Shown here: in pieces, positions 1 through 8,517 of the stretch | How positions within the stretch are numbered: the first letter of the stretch is position 1 | Layout of the letters: the number at the start of each line of letters is the position of its first letter | From: a virus | DNA: 27,603 nt | Reading direction: 5' to 3' (one strand) | Virus record (IMG/VR): IMGVR_UViG_3300002514_000103 | Location: 7,957-35,559 of that record | Translations under genes and position numbers: made by a program | The notes under the pieces: generated by a model | The model's database searches: none | Told to the model about the DNA's origin: nothing | What the model saw: only the letters and a program-made list of their open reading frames with translations

Positions 1-72
1 CATGCAAGAACGGCTCTTGAGGCCGTCGTTGATTTTGAGAAACTTACAGGTTTGAAATGGCCAATTAAGTAG
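1..72 (+). CDS. C-terminal 23 residues of an unidentified protein (partial)
   Basis: Frame 1 is open from the first base and ends in TAG at 70-72, giving the tail of a protein that ends ...LTGLKWPIK. The start lies outside the window. The next gene begins 12 bases later with a G-rich ribosome binding site just after this stop, so the two are probably co-transcribed. Its position directly before a tape measure gene would suit a tail assembly chaperone or another tail protein, but nothing in these 23 residues confirms that. Confidence 0.55.
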   Translation, partial: HARTALEAVVDFEKLTGLKWPIK

Positions 73-84
73 GGGTACTGAAAA

Positions 85-2268
85 ATGGCCGATACAATCA
101 CAGCTCTCGAAAATCAAATAAAAGCGTTAAGCAAGGCTATTAACAAACTTAGCAATCTGCAAAGCAGGTCTTTACCAGGTTCAGAGAGGCAACTTGCTGG
201 AATTCAACAAGAGCTTGAACTCAAAGAGCGTCTTTTGGAATTTTCTAGACTCGAAGGCCAAGCCTTGGCGGACGGGACATCTCAGCAGCAAGCGAGAATA
301 GAACTTTTAACGAACGAAATAAAAACTGCGCAACAAAAAGGTAGTTTATCGGTAGAGGAACTAAAGATCAAACAAGATCTCTTAGGGTTGTTCGAACGGA
401 TTAAAAATTCTGGCACCGCGACTAGAAAAGAGTTAGAAGATCAAGTCAGAATTGGTAAGCAGGCTAGAGACGTATTTCAACAATCTGCTAGAGAACTTGA
501 AGTGGGAAGGGACGCCGTTTCAAGCATGGGAAGTGAGTTTTTGAGAGTTTTGGGGGTTGGAAAGGATTTCAACGACACTGTTCTCGGAAAGATGACAAAC
601 AGTCTTGCATATGTCTTAACTGGCTACGATGATATTCTTGATAGAATAGGTAAGATGAGATTCAGCCTTCAGGGGATTGCAGACTCAGCACCCCTTCAGA
701 AACTCGGTGGCACTGTTGCAACGCTTTCAAAAGAACTATTCTTTTCTCAGGACAGGTTGAGATCAGAGTTTTATTCTTCAACAGGGGCCTTAGCAGATTT
801 TTATAACGAGGTCAGGTCTGTCGGAGAAGAAATGAGAAAAGCCGGTATCGGAATGGAGAGTTTCTATAGAGTTGCTCCCATTTTAGCAAGCAACGTTGCG
901 ACTTTCAGAACTAGCACAGCAGAAGCCAGAAAAGAAATGATAAGGTTTGTCGGCGGCCTCCAAGAAGCATATGGAGCGGCCCAACAGGGCGTATCTATGT
1001 TTAAGATATTAACAGACTCAATGGGTCAAAGTGCTGCCTCTGCAGCAGCGACCACAAGATCTTTTGCAGATCTTGCGTCTGCACTAAGACTAAATGTGCC
1101 ACAGGCGTTAGAAGATATTGCGGCCACAGCCCCGAGCATTATGATGTGGGGAAATCAAACTAATGATATTCTTAAAAGATTGATGGAGCAATCTGCTGCA
1201 ACAGGTGTTCCAATGCAAAGGCTAGTGCAAATCGCAGATCAATTTAGTACTTTTGAAGGAGCAGCGGATTCAGTAGGCAAGTTAAATGCAATTCTTGGCC
1301 AAACAGTGTTTAGTTCTATTGACATGATATATATGACTCAAGAAAAGAGGCTTGAACATGTTCATGGAATGTTAAGACAAGTCGGCATGTCTTTTGATGA
1401 ACTTGAAGGCTATCAAAGGCTTGCGCTTTCTCAAACACTGCAATTTAGAGATGTTGGAGAGGCAGCAAGTTTCTTTAATAATAGTTTAGAAGCAAATGCG
1501 GCCAAAGCAAGGTTAGCCAAAGCAGAGCAGAGGGATTTCAATGAAATGATCAAGAACACTCAAAGCCTGATGGTTCGACTTTCTCGGGAAATGCAAAGAC
1601 TCGCCGTTGATTTTGGCCCACTCCTTTCCGTGCTTCGTAACGTGGTTTCTGGGTTAGGACAGTTGCTATCAGCGGGAGATGGCTGGATCGGAATTACTGT
1701 TTTAATGGTGGCTGCCACAACTAGAATAATGTCCGGAATGATGGGGTTAGCAGTGAGGGTTGCTGCCGTCGGAGATGCGTTTAGCGTTGCGGGCAGCAAA
1801 GCAAGACTTTTTGGAAGTTTTGCACGAACCGCTATTGGCGCGGGATTATCAATCGGACTGATGGCTGGTTCAGAGGGCAAAGGAGGAAGAGTTGCGGGAG
1901 CCGCCCTCACAGGCGCAAGTCTTGGTGCCCCCTTTGGCCCCCATGCCGCTGGTATTGGTGCCGCTATAGGCGCTGGTGCTGGCCTTATAGGGTTCAGCAG
2001 AGGAGGTCGCATTCCTGTTGATACCATAATGTCAACTTCGGCGGGGAAACCATACGGAGTGGCACACGCTGGCGAGCAGATTATTCCTGTTGGCGGAGGC
2101 GGACCAAGTGCCGCTGAACTCGCAGGCGCTTTTGAATCAGCAGTTAGAAGGGTTAGAGCGGAAGAGCCAGCCCCTCAACCGATAAACGTAACCGTTGAAA
2201 TGGATGGAATTACTTTCGGATCGGCATTTGCCTCAGCACATAGAGAAGCACATAAGGGATTAGTATAA
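85..2268 (+). CDS. Phage tail tape measure protein
   Basis: This 727-residue protein probably sets tail length and is threaded through the tail tube during assembly and DNA ejection. The N-terminal 130 or so residues are charged and Leu/Gln/Glu-rich, as expected for a coiled coil. The middle is helical and Ala/Ser-rich. Residues about 530-640 hold hydrophobic Gly/Ala-rich stretches (GWIGITVLMVAATT and AGIGAAIGAGAGLIG). Residues 658-669 read GVAHAGEQIIPV, matching the Gly-Glu-x-x-hydrophobic-Pro pattern often found near the C-terminus of tape measure proteins. The start ATG follows a purine-rich AGGGG site. It is followed by LysM and hub-like genes, the usual tail order. The family call rests on composition, motif and synteny, because tape measure sequences diverge rapidly. 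Confidence 0.75.
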   Translation: MADTITALENQIKALSKAINKLSNLQSRSLPGSERQLAGIQQELELKERLLEFSRLEGQALADGTSQQQARIELLTNEIKTAQQKGSLSVEELKIKQDLLGLFERIKNSGTATRKELEDQVRIGKQARDVFQQSARELEVGRDAVSSMGSEFLRVLGVGKDFNDTVLGKMTNSLAYVLTGYDDILDRIGKMRFSLQGIADSAPLQKLGGTVATLSKELFFSQDRLRSEFYSSTGALADFYNEVRSVGEEMRKAGIGMESFYRVAPILASNVATFRTSTAEARKEMIRFVGGLQEAYGAAQQGVSMFKILTDSMGQSAASAAATTRSFADLASALRLNVPQALEDIAATAPSIMMWGNQTNDILKRLMEQSAATGVPMQRLVQIADQFSTFEGAADSVGKLNAILGQTVFSSIDMIYMTQEKRLEHVHGMLRQVGMSFDELEGYQRLALSQTLQFRDVGEAASFFNNSLEANAAKARLAKAEQRDFNEMIKNTQSLMVRLSREMQRLAVDFGPLLSVLRNVVSGLGQLLSAGDGWIGITVLMVAATTRIMSGMMGLAVRVAAVGDAFSVAGSKARLFGSFARTAIGAGLSIGLMAGSEGKGGRVAGAALTGASLGAPFGPHAAGIGAAIGAGAGLIGFSRGGRIPVDTIMSTSAGKPYGVAHAGEQIIPVGGGGPSAAELAGAFESAVRRVRAEEPAPQPINVTVEMDGITFGSAFASAHREAHKGLV

Positions 2269-2315
2269 TCATTTTTATGGATCGAGAGTAATTATATACG
2301 TGAGGATAAAAAAAG

Positions 2316-3179
2316 ATGGCGTCAAAGATTCCACCACAACATAGGGGTAGTTATGCTGCAATAAGAAGCATTTCTAACAAACAAAAGGGAACGATCTCTT
2401 TCTACAGCTATAACGCAAATAAGGTTGTGAGGTTTAAAGCCTTTATAACAGGCTTCAGAGACAGTTTCAGAACTTCGGTTGGAGACGAAACCTTCATTGG
2501 GCACGCAGAGCCCATAAGAAAGGTTAAATCAATCGCGAGAGTATTAAACATATCTTTTGACTGTCCAGCGTATGATACTTCAGAAGCAAGAAAGCATTTA
2601 GAAGATATAAAACTTTTAGTTCAGATGCTTTATCCCTCTGTGGTTAGAGAAACTGTGGCGAATGTTCCTCAACAATATGTTCGATCAGGCGGAGATCCTA
2701 TTTTTAGTTTAAAGTTTTTAAATTTTATTGGAGATCCGAAAAGAGAAAACGTCGGCACGCTTTCCGCTTATGAGGACTCAACAGAGGTGAACACCAAAGT
2801 TAATCAAGAGGTTATAAGTTCTGGTTTAAAGGGTTATGTTGACGGACTAACTTACGACTTCGACTTTTCCAACAGAGGAGGGTTCTTGAACAGGCCAGGG
2901 GAAACTCAATATTTATACCCAAAGATGATTAAAGTTTCTTTTGCGTTTCTGCCATTCCACGAGGTCACGCCCGGATGGCTTGGCCAAAGCGGAAAGAGAA
3001 CTTTTGCAAATGGTAAGGGAATGCCATATAAAATTGGAACAAATGTAGAAGGAGTGGCAGGCCCGTCAGCGGTCCCCTTCGATTCAGCAGCAGAAGCCAA
3101 TGCAAATGCAGGTGCTGTGCCCAACAGTGTTGAAGCACAGGCGTCAAAAAACAACAATGATACGATTTTAGGATCTTAA
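2316..3179 (+). CDS. Probable tail tube/baseplate junction protein
   Basis: A 287-residue protein starting at an ATG nine bases after TGAGGA. Residues about 30-60 read FKAFITGFRDSFR followed by a segment ending in GHAEPIRK. That is the kind of segment I associate with T4-like gp48/gp54 baseplate-tube proteins and gpU-like tail completion proteins. A mixed alpha/beta body follows, with an aromatic strand VSFAFLPFHEV near residue 210. The last 50 residues are Ala/Asn/Ser-rich and probably flexible. It lies between the tape measure and the LysM protein, where baseplate-tube connectors normally sit. A virion structural role is likely; the exact equivalent is an inference. Confidence 0.5.
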   Translation: MASKIPPQHRGSYAAIRSISNKQKGTISFYSYNANKVVRFKAFITGFRDSFRTSVGDETFIGHAEPIRKVKSIARVLNISFDCPAYDTSEARKHLEDIKLLVQMLYPSVVRETVANVPQQYVRSGGDPIFSLKFLNFIGDPKRENVGTLSAYEDSTEVNTKVNQEVISSGLKGYVDGLTYDFDFSNRGGFLNRPGETQYLYPKMIKVSFAFLPFHEVTPGWLGQSGKRTFANGKGMPYKIGTNVEGVAGPSAVPFDSAAEANANAGAVPNSVEAQASKNNNDTILGS

Positions 3180-3180
3180 A

Positions 3181-3510
3181 ATGCCGGATAAGAAAAAAAC
3201 AAAAATATTTAGGAACTCTAACGATCTTTATTCTTCGGTTTTTGACGATAGGAATGTCCCTTATATTATACAGCATGCAACTCCGAATTTATCTTATCCA
3301 AGTGAAGAAGTTTTTAAAAACTTAAGATTGGCAACTCATGTTTGGAAGCAAGGCGATAAGTTTTATAAACTTGCGCAGGAGTATTATGGCTCAACAAAGT
3401 ATTGGTGGGTAATCCCCTGGTTTAATCAAAAACTTTTAGAAGCTGATTATAAGTACGGAGACAAAGTTTTTGTTCCTCTTGACTTATATGACGTAATAGT
3501 TTATTTTTAG
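3181..3510 (+). CDS. LysM-type baseplate/tail protein (gp53, gpX or XkdP-like)
   Basis: A 109-residue protein whose second half fits a LysM fold: residues about 53-105 contain HVWKQGDKFYKLAQEYYG, then W, P, an N in WFNQK, and YGDKVFVPLD. This is the GD...L..A..YYG...N...G..L.VP pattern of LysM modules. In contractile tails, small LysM proteins (P2 gpX, T4 gp53, PBSX XkdP) sit in the baseplate. They contact the tube or hub and do not digest cell wall. The start codon is one base after the previous stop, with AGGAT upstream, so it is probably translated together with the preceding gene. The gene before the hub-like protein is the expected place for this family. Confidence 0.7.
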   Translation: MPDKKKTKIFRNSNDLYSSVFDDRNVPYIIQHATPNLSYPSEEVFKNLRLATHVWKQGDKFYKLAQEYYGSTKYWWVIPWFNQKLLEADYKYGDKVFVPLDLYDVIVYF

Positions 3511-3527
3511 TTATCGAGTGAGAAAGA

Positions 3528-6500
3528 ATGCCTTCAGACAATAATATATTTGAAATTAACGAGCAGTGTCTATTAATAGATTACATGACACACATTGCTA
3601 ATCTTAAGGGAAATTATCAGACAAGCAGAGATAGAGCAGCAGGGGGAAATTCTAACAATCTTACAAATTTCACCGAAGCCACGGGACCAGCGGGAGATAC
3701 TGCACAAGAGGCTTATTTACACATATTAAAAGTTCACCCTGATCAAACAAATTACGATTTTTTGGATAGAATAAACGTCCCATACAGTTCCGCGCCGTTA
3801 CTACATCAGTTGCCAAAAGAATTTATGTCTAGTCTTCAGCCTTATTTTAAAATGTACAAGGTTTTTTTTAGAGATGAAAACGATAGGCACGGAGTAAAGG
3901 TTCTTTTTCCTTTTAATAATTTTAAGGACCAATCTTTTCGCAATCGACCGGCCTGGTGGGCACCAGTTTCAGAAAGTCCAGGCTCTATGGCTGTTGGATT
4001 CAAGGGAATGACTTTGGATTATCTTGGGACAAACCCTGCTACAGTCGATGCTTTTGTCAATTGTGGTATGACACTGTATGCGTCTACAGTGCATGCTTTA
4101 TTTAAAGAATATCCCCTTCCATCGGAAGTATCAGATATATTGCGACAACGCGGTTTAGGTGGGGCGAACGCACCTGTGGAGCACTATTCTTTCATAGACT
4201 TAATTTCTCCCCCGCCAAGATTTCTAAGAGGGTCCGACGGACATCAACGCTGGAATCCCAGATACTTTAGAGTATTGATGGAGATTGGATACACACAACC
4301 AACCGATGAAATGCTAAATTCAGTTTTTAAAGGCGAAAACGCGAGACAGAAAAGGGAGGATTTTAGAACATTTCTAGAAGAGTCGAAAGTCGTGTTTTAT
4401 CTAACCTTGAAAAGGCATAAATTAAAGTTGATTCCTGATACACCATCAGCACCCGTAGAATTGGAAGTTTCGTTTAACGCATCTATAGAAGAAGCCACAA
4501 ACAGCGTTTATTGCGATCTATTAGAGGCTGCAGATAAAGCCGCCCCCAGAATCGCATCAGAGCTTGACCCCAATCCGGAATATATAAGAATAACAGAAAG
4601 CCGCTTCGGACCTTCGCAAGTTAATGTTTTAGTAAATACGAGCCCTGCCAGAATACTAAAAAACTGGTACACCCCGACGCGAACCACCCCAGTCACCCCA
4701 GCAGGCACCGCAACGGTAGAGCTTGATATTGCACCCTTCATACAGTTGAGTAGGCAACTTTTCCACAGTGATGATGCTAATCCATTTGAAAATTTAGATT
4801 TAGCAGCCACCTACCTCTTAGAGGCTGGCTTGAGCCCACAACAGCAAGATCAAAGGAGTGCAGTTGCGTTCTATCCGGACGGAACTCCAATGTTTGGGCC
4901 TTGGAGGGTTGCTGCCAGACCAGCGTTTTATTTGCAAGGCCTAAGCGACCAAGATATAAATCTTTTAGAAGATATTGTTAATTTTTATTTTTGGAGCGCT
5001 TTGGGAGCACAAGTTAGATTGGGTAAACTTTCTAGATCAGAAACGAGAAGGTATGTTTTGTTCAGAGAGTTGTTAGATAGATTAGTGGGGAGGCCATCGA
5101 CTGATCGCGGAGGCGTTTTGCTGACCGAATGGTATCAAGCCTTTAACGATCCTACCTTGGGGGCTTTCTTCCCATACAAATGTGACATATTTTCACAAAG
5201 AGTAAAAACCCTAAATATGGACAGTGACGTGCTCTTTAACTGGTCTACTCAGAGAAAGAGAATGAAGTTTGATGATGAAACTGTTATAGATATACAAAGA
5301 GCATTAAGAACGGGTGACCCACAAAGAGCACAAGATATAAAAGATACATTCGGAAGAAGAAATATTAATCCCGCGCAGCAGAGCTTGAATACGCGCACTA
5401 ATAATCCATTTCGAGAACCGTTTACCGCAGCAGGAACGTTGTTTGAAACATCAAATATCCCATTTCAGGAACTTGAAGAGAACGATAGTAGTAGTAATAA
5501 TCAAGAATACGCAGATCTTTATGAAGCGGCGGAAGATGAAATTCGAGCAGGGTCAGAATCATCTGAGGACAGGTCTGCTGCCGAGAGTCCGACTGCTTTT
5601 CCTAGATTTTCTGGCATGTCTGCTAGAGTGCCAAAGACAAATCCTAGCGATGGTTCTGGCCCTACCAACTTTGCAGTCCGATGGCTTTACTTTGGAGATA
5701 TAATTGACAATGCTATAGAATTTATCTCCACCCATGGCAGTTGGACATCTAAAGATGGGCCACAATTTCACCCGTCGACTCACTTAAAAGCGTGGAATCG
5801 AAAATTAAGAACCGACCAGAGTCATCAAAGTAATTTAAAGTTTGTCATGGGCAAAATGCCTTATGTAGATTACTTGACGGGCGAGACTCGTGCAAATAAG
5901 ACTGCAATGGATTTGGCTAGGTTTCCCGTTTCATTTAGGTCCTATACTGCGTTTTTGAAGAGATATCTTGTTGAAAGTAAAAGACTTACTTTCACTTTAG
6001 ACTTTTTTATTAAAAAAGCCCTGCAGGAGTTGGTTATTGATCCTATGAATAGAACTTGTAAAATAGATTCTATGATAGGGGATATTGTTTGGGAACCAAT
6101 TATAGAACATGCGACGATTCCACTTTCTAGAATAAACACAACAGAGATAATACCATCGATATTTAATAGTGCGACAAATGGACCGGCTAATTCAACTTTC
6201 CCTGGCGGAACAGTTAGTCCTCGAAGACACGGACCAGAAAACTGGTTTTCCCCTGAGCTTCCGTTTACAGACCCTTCTTTTAACGCTCGTCAAAATTGGA
6301 CTGGTGCTACACCGCCATCGGCAGCTCTTGCCAGAAACGAGCGCGCCAGGTTAAACTCAAGAAGTAGTTCTGCTATCCGAGCACTATCTCAGGCGAACTT
6401 TGAACTCTGTAATGATTTATCGTACTTGATAAGGGCGTCAGATAATCGAACACCTCTTCGTATGGATTCTCCATTCACCACAACAAACGGACAAAGCTTG

Positions 6501-7016
6501 GCCGAGGAAAATATATATTTTATAGGAGTCAGAGCAGAAACAGTTACGGGACCTGGCTTTAATGATCGGGAGAAAGATATTGATGCCGGTGTTGTTTATT
6601 TAGACGCCTACAGAGAGGGCTCCCCCATTTATACAGTTAATTTTGATAGAGTGGACCAGCCATTTGTTGCTGAGTCAAGAGCACAAATGAGCGGAATAGG
6701 GAGTGATGCCTTTTTTCAAAGAGAGTTTTATAATGCCACAGTTACTACTGTAGGAAATACAGTGTTAAAGGCGGGCAAGTATGCCCACATAACTATCCCT
6801 CACTTTGGAGACATAAACAAAGAAGCCGGCGCATCCGTCGGACCAGCACAGATTGCTGCTAACAATGCAACTCCTGCTCGTAAACTCGGCGTTGGAGGAT
6901 ATTATTTCATATACAAGACACAACATAACTTTAGAGCCGCTGGAGATCGACTTGAGTGGAAAACAGTGGCGTTTGCTCGTTGGAATGGTTTCGGCAGGCG
7001 AGTTATTTTGATATAA
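3528..7016 (+). CDS. Very large virion protein, probable baseplate hub
   Basis: A 1162-residue protein. Most of it is unrecognised. The final 80 residues contain HITIPHFGDINKE, then GVGGYYFIYKTQHNFRAAGD and LEWKTVAFAR. This resembles the end of gpD/gp27-like hub proteins, where a GGYYLI-type strand is followed by an H-x-F segment and a closing strand. An internal stretch near residue 830 reads FFIKKALQELVIDPMNRTC. A low-complexity acidic Ser/Asn/Glu region lies around residues 650-690 and probably links domains. Hub proteins are usually about 350-450 residues, so this would be a fusion or an expanded version. Its place after the LysM protein matches XkdQ in PBSX. The structural role is likely; the hub identity is tentative. 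Confidence 0.45.
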   Translation: MPSDNNIFEINEQCLLIDYMTHIANLKGNYQTSRDRAAGGNSNNLTNFTEATGPAGDTAQEAYLHILKVHPDQTNYDFLDRINVPYSSAPLLHQLPKEFMSSLQPYFKMYKVFFRDENDRHGVKVLFPFNNFKDQSFRNRPAWWAPVSESPGSMAVGFKGMTLDYLGTNPATVDAFVNCGMTLYASTVHALFKEYPLPSEVSDILRQRGLGGANAPVEHYSFIDLISPPPRFLRGSDGHQRWNPRYFRVLMEIGYTQPTDEMLNSVFKGENARQKREDFRTFLEESKVVFYLTLKRHKLKLIPDTPSAPVELEVSFNASIEEATNSVYCDLLEAADKAAPRIASELDPNPEYIRITESRFGPSQVNVLVNTSPARILKNWYTPTRTTPVTPAGTATVELDIAPFIQLSRQLFHSDDANPFENLDLAATYLLEAGLSPQQQDQRSAVAFYPDGTPMFGPWRVAARPAFYLQGLSDQDINLLEDIVNFYFWSALGAQVRLGKLSRSETRRYVLFRELLDRLVGRPSTDRGGVLLTEWYQAFNDPTLGAFFPYKCDIFSQRVKTLNMDSDVLFNWSTQRKRMKFDDETVIDIQRALRTGDPQRAQDIKDTFGRRNINPAQQSLNTRTNNPFREPFTAAGTLFETSNIPFQELEENDSSSNNQEYADLYEAAEDEIRAGSESSEDRSAAESPTAFPRFSGMSARVPKTNPSDGSGPTNFAVRWLYFGDIIDNAIEFISTHGSWTSKDGPQFHPSTHLKAWNRKLRTDQSHQSNLKFVMGKMPYVDYLTGETRANKTAMDLARFPVSFRSYTAFLKRYLVESKRLTFTLDFFIKKALQELVIDPMNRTCKIDSMIGDIVWEPIIEHATIPLSRINTTEIIPSIFNSATNGPANSTFPGGTVSPRRHGPENWFSPELPFTDPSFNARQNWTGATPPSAALARNERARLNSRSSSAIRALSQANFELCNDLSYLIRASDNRTPLRMDSPFTTTNGQSLAEENIYFIGVRAETVTGPGFNDREKDIDAGVVYLDAYREGSPIYTVNFDRVDQPFVAESRAQMSGIGSDAFFQREFYNATVTTVGNTVLKAGKYAHITIPHFGDINKEAGASVGPAQIAANNATPARKLGVGGYYFIYKTQHNFRAAGDRLEWKTVAFARWNGFGRRVILI

Positions 7017-7048
7017 AAGAAGCAAGAGGGGTATTTAAAGTATAGTTC

Positions 7049-8503
7049 ATGTCGACAATAGCAAAATATATTGATAAAGTGTTTTTTGACAGTTATTATC
7101 CTGTGTATGGTCCCGACCCCCTGGACCTACTTGGTGAGAAGTTTTATTATGGAAAAGTAGATACCCGCCTTAACTCAGTTTATATACCAGATTCACAAGC
7201 GCAGTTTCGTTTAGGTCAGTTATCCGCTAATGAAACTGTTTTTGCTGTAAACTTTGTAGCAGAGGCGTTTAACGCGATGAAGTCCTATTTCATTCGAGCA
7301 GCAGCCTCGCGGAGATTGTGCAGAGAGGGTCTTTATGTAAATTTGGAAGCCAAAAAGGGCTGGACAAGTTCAGACGAAAGGTTTCGTTTTCATCAAGAGA
7401 AGTATTTTCAGATATTTCATAATTTTATTAAAAGTTCTGGCAAGGTTTATGGGGTCAAAAACTTTGATGACTATTTAAGGCTCCTTTTAAGTTTTGCAGT
7501 TGAATTTGGCCACTCACTACCAATCACTAGAACTGGATTTATAAGATCGAAGTATTATTCGTTTTATTCGACAGGGCTTATAATCGACCTTGCAGTAGAA
7601 AACTATAACGACACAGGAAAGAGATTTAATTACATAAGTGACCCTAATTACAACTTTTTTAGGAAAGCCGCAAAAAGACACGGTTTTTTGGTTGATAAGT
7701 ATGCTCCTTGGAGGCTGATAGCAGATATCTCCTCTACTAGAATGCAAGAAGACTTTATGGTACCTGAGCCAATTTTCTACAATAAAGAGACAAGCCAGAT
7801 AGAGGCACTCGAAGAGGCTGTTGTTTCGCTAGAACCTGGCTCGACAGTTATCGCACCCGAAGGACAGCCTCTAGATTTTCCTGATTATGGACTAAAACTT
7901 GCTCCTGGCACTGCGTCAAACTATTTTGAAACATATTGTATAAAATCTCATATTCTTGATATCTTTGAGATGAAGAATGCGGTGATAAATTACTACAACC
8001 TCTTTGTTGGCCAAAACCCGACACAAAAGAAGAAAGAAGTCGGAACAAGTGACTGCAAGCCGGTGTTAACAGAACTTTTCACTCGAAGTCCCCTTGAGGG
8101 AGGGGATCTTGATCTTGCAAGCGGGTCTCAAGAATTTGAAAATTATAGTGATGCTTTTTGGGTGGACACTTACTTAAAAATCAGACTTGCAGAAGCGTCT
8201 GTTGTACTTCATAAGTCTAGATTAAGTCAAATGTTAAAAATGAACAGAATACTTTTAAAAAACTATGGGATGCAAAAGGCAATTGCTAATATTAATAGGT
8301 CAGTTATTATAGAGAAAGGAAGACAATCGAATCCAAAGTTTTGTCAAAACTATAATATTTGTGGGGACATAGACCTCCTGAAGAAAAAAGATATAGATTT
8401 TAGCTTGACAAGTCCGCAACAATACGGTTATACTACTACAACGATACCAACTATAACAGTTCCACCCCCCACCTCTGGAGGCGGAATGGGTGGCGGCTAT
8501 TAA
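7049..8503 (+). CDS. Unidentified virion/tail-associated protein
   Basis: A 484-residue protein that I do not recognise. It is rich in aromatic residues (many Tyr and Phe in residues 1-200), has no signal peptide or membrane segment, and ends in a flexible tail at about residues 455-484 with TTTT, a Pro run and GGGMGGGY. ATG 7049 is the first start after an in-frame TAG at 7043-7045. The only SD-like sequence (GAGGGG, 7026-7031) is unusually far upstream. It is the last gene of the tail block and follows the hub candidate, so a baseplate wedge, fibre-attachment or host-contact role is plausible. Nothing in the sequence proves it. Confidence 0.5.
   Translation: MSTIAKYIDKVFFDSYYPVYGPDPLDLLGEKFYYGKVDTRLNSVYIPDSQAQFRLGQLSANETVFAVNFVAEAFNAMKSYFIRAAASRRLCREGLYVNLEAKKGWTSSDERFRFHQEKYFQIFHNFIKSSGKVYGVKNFDDYLRLLLSFAVEFGHSLPITRTGFIRSKYYSFYSTGLIIDLAVENYNDTGKRFNYISDPNYNFFRKAAKRHGFLVDKYAPWRLIADISSTRMQEDFMVPEPIFYNKETSQIEALEEAVVSLEPGSTVIAPEGQPLDFPDYGLKLAPGTASNYFETYCIKSHILDIFEMKNAVINYYNLFVGQNPTQKKKEVGTSDCKPVLTELFTRSPLEGGDLDLASGSQEFENYSDAFWVDTYLKIRLAEASVVLHKSRLSQMLKMNRILLKNYGMQKAIANINRSVIIEKGRQSNPKFCQNYNICGDIDLLKKKDIDFSLTSPQQYGYTTTTIPTITVPPPTSGGGMGGGY
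8405..8434 (+). promoter_or_regulatory. Sigma70-like promoter at the tail/replication boundary
   Basis: TTGACA at 8405-8410, an 18-base spacer, then TATACT at 8429-8434. It lies inside the last 100 bases of the 484-residue tail gene and about 80 bases before the DNA polymerase start, so it could fire the replication block independently of the tail operon. Confidence 0.5.
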
Positions 8504-8517
8504 TTTTTGAGCGATAA

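Noticed and set aside
1560-2027. A 155-codon reverse-strand ORF, Pro/Ala-rich.
   Set aside because: It is the mirror of the Gly/Ala-rich tape measure segment. All supported genes run on the + strand, and no reverse promoter or ribosome site was seen.
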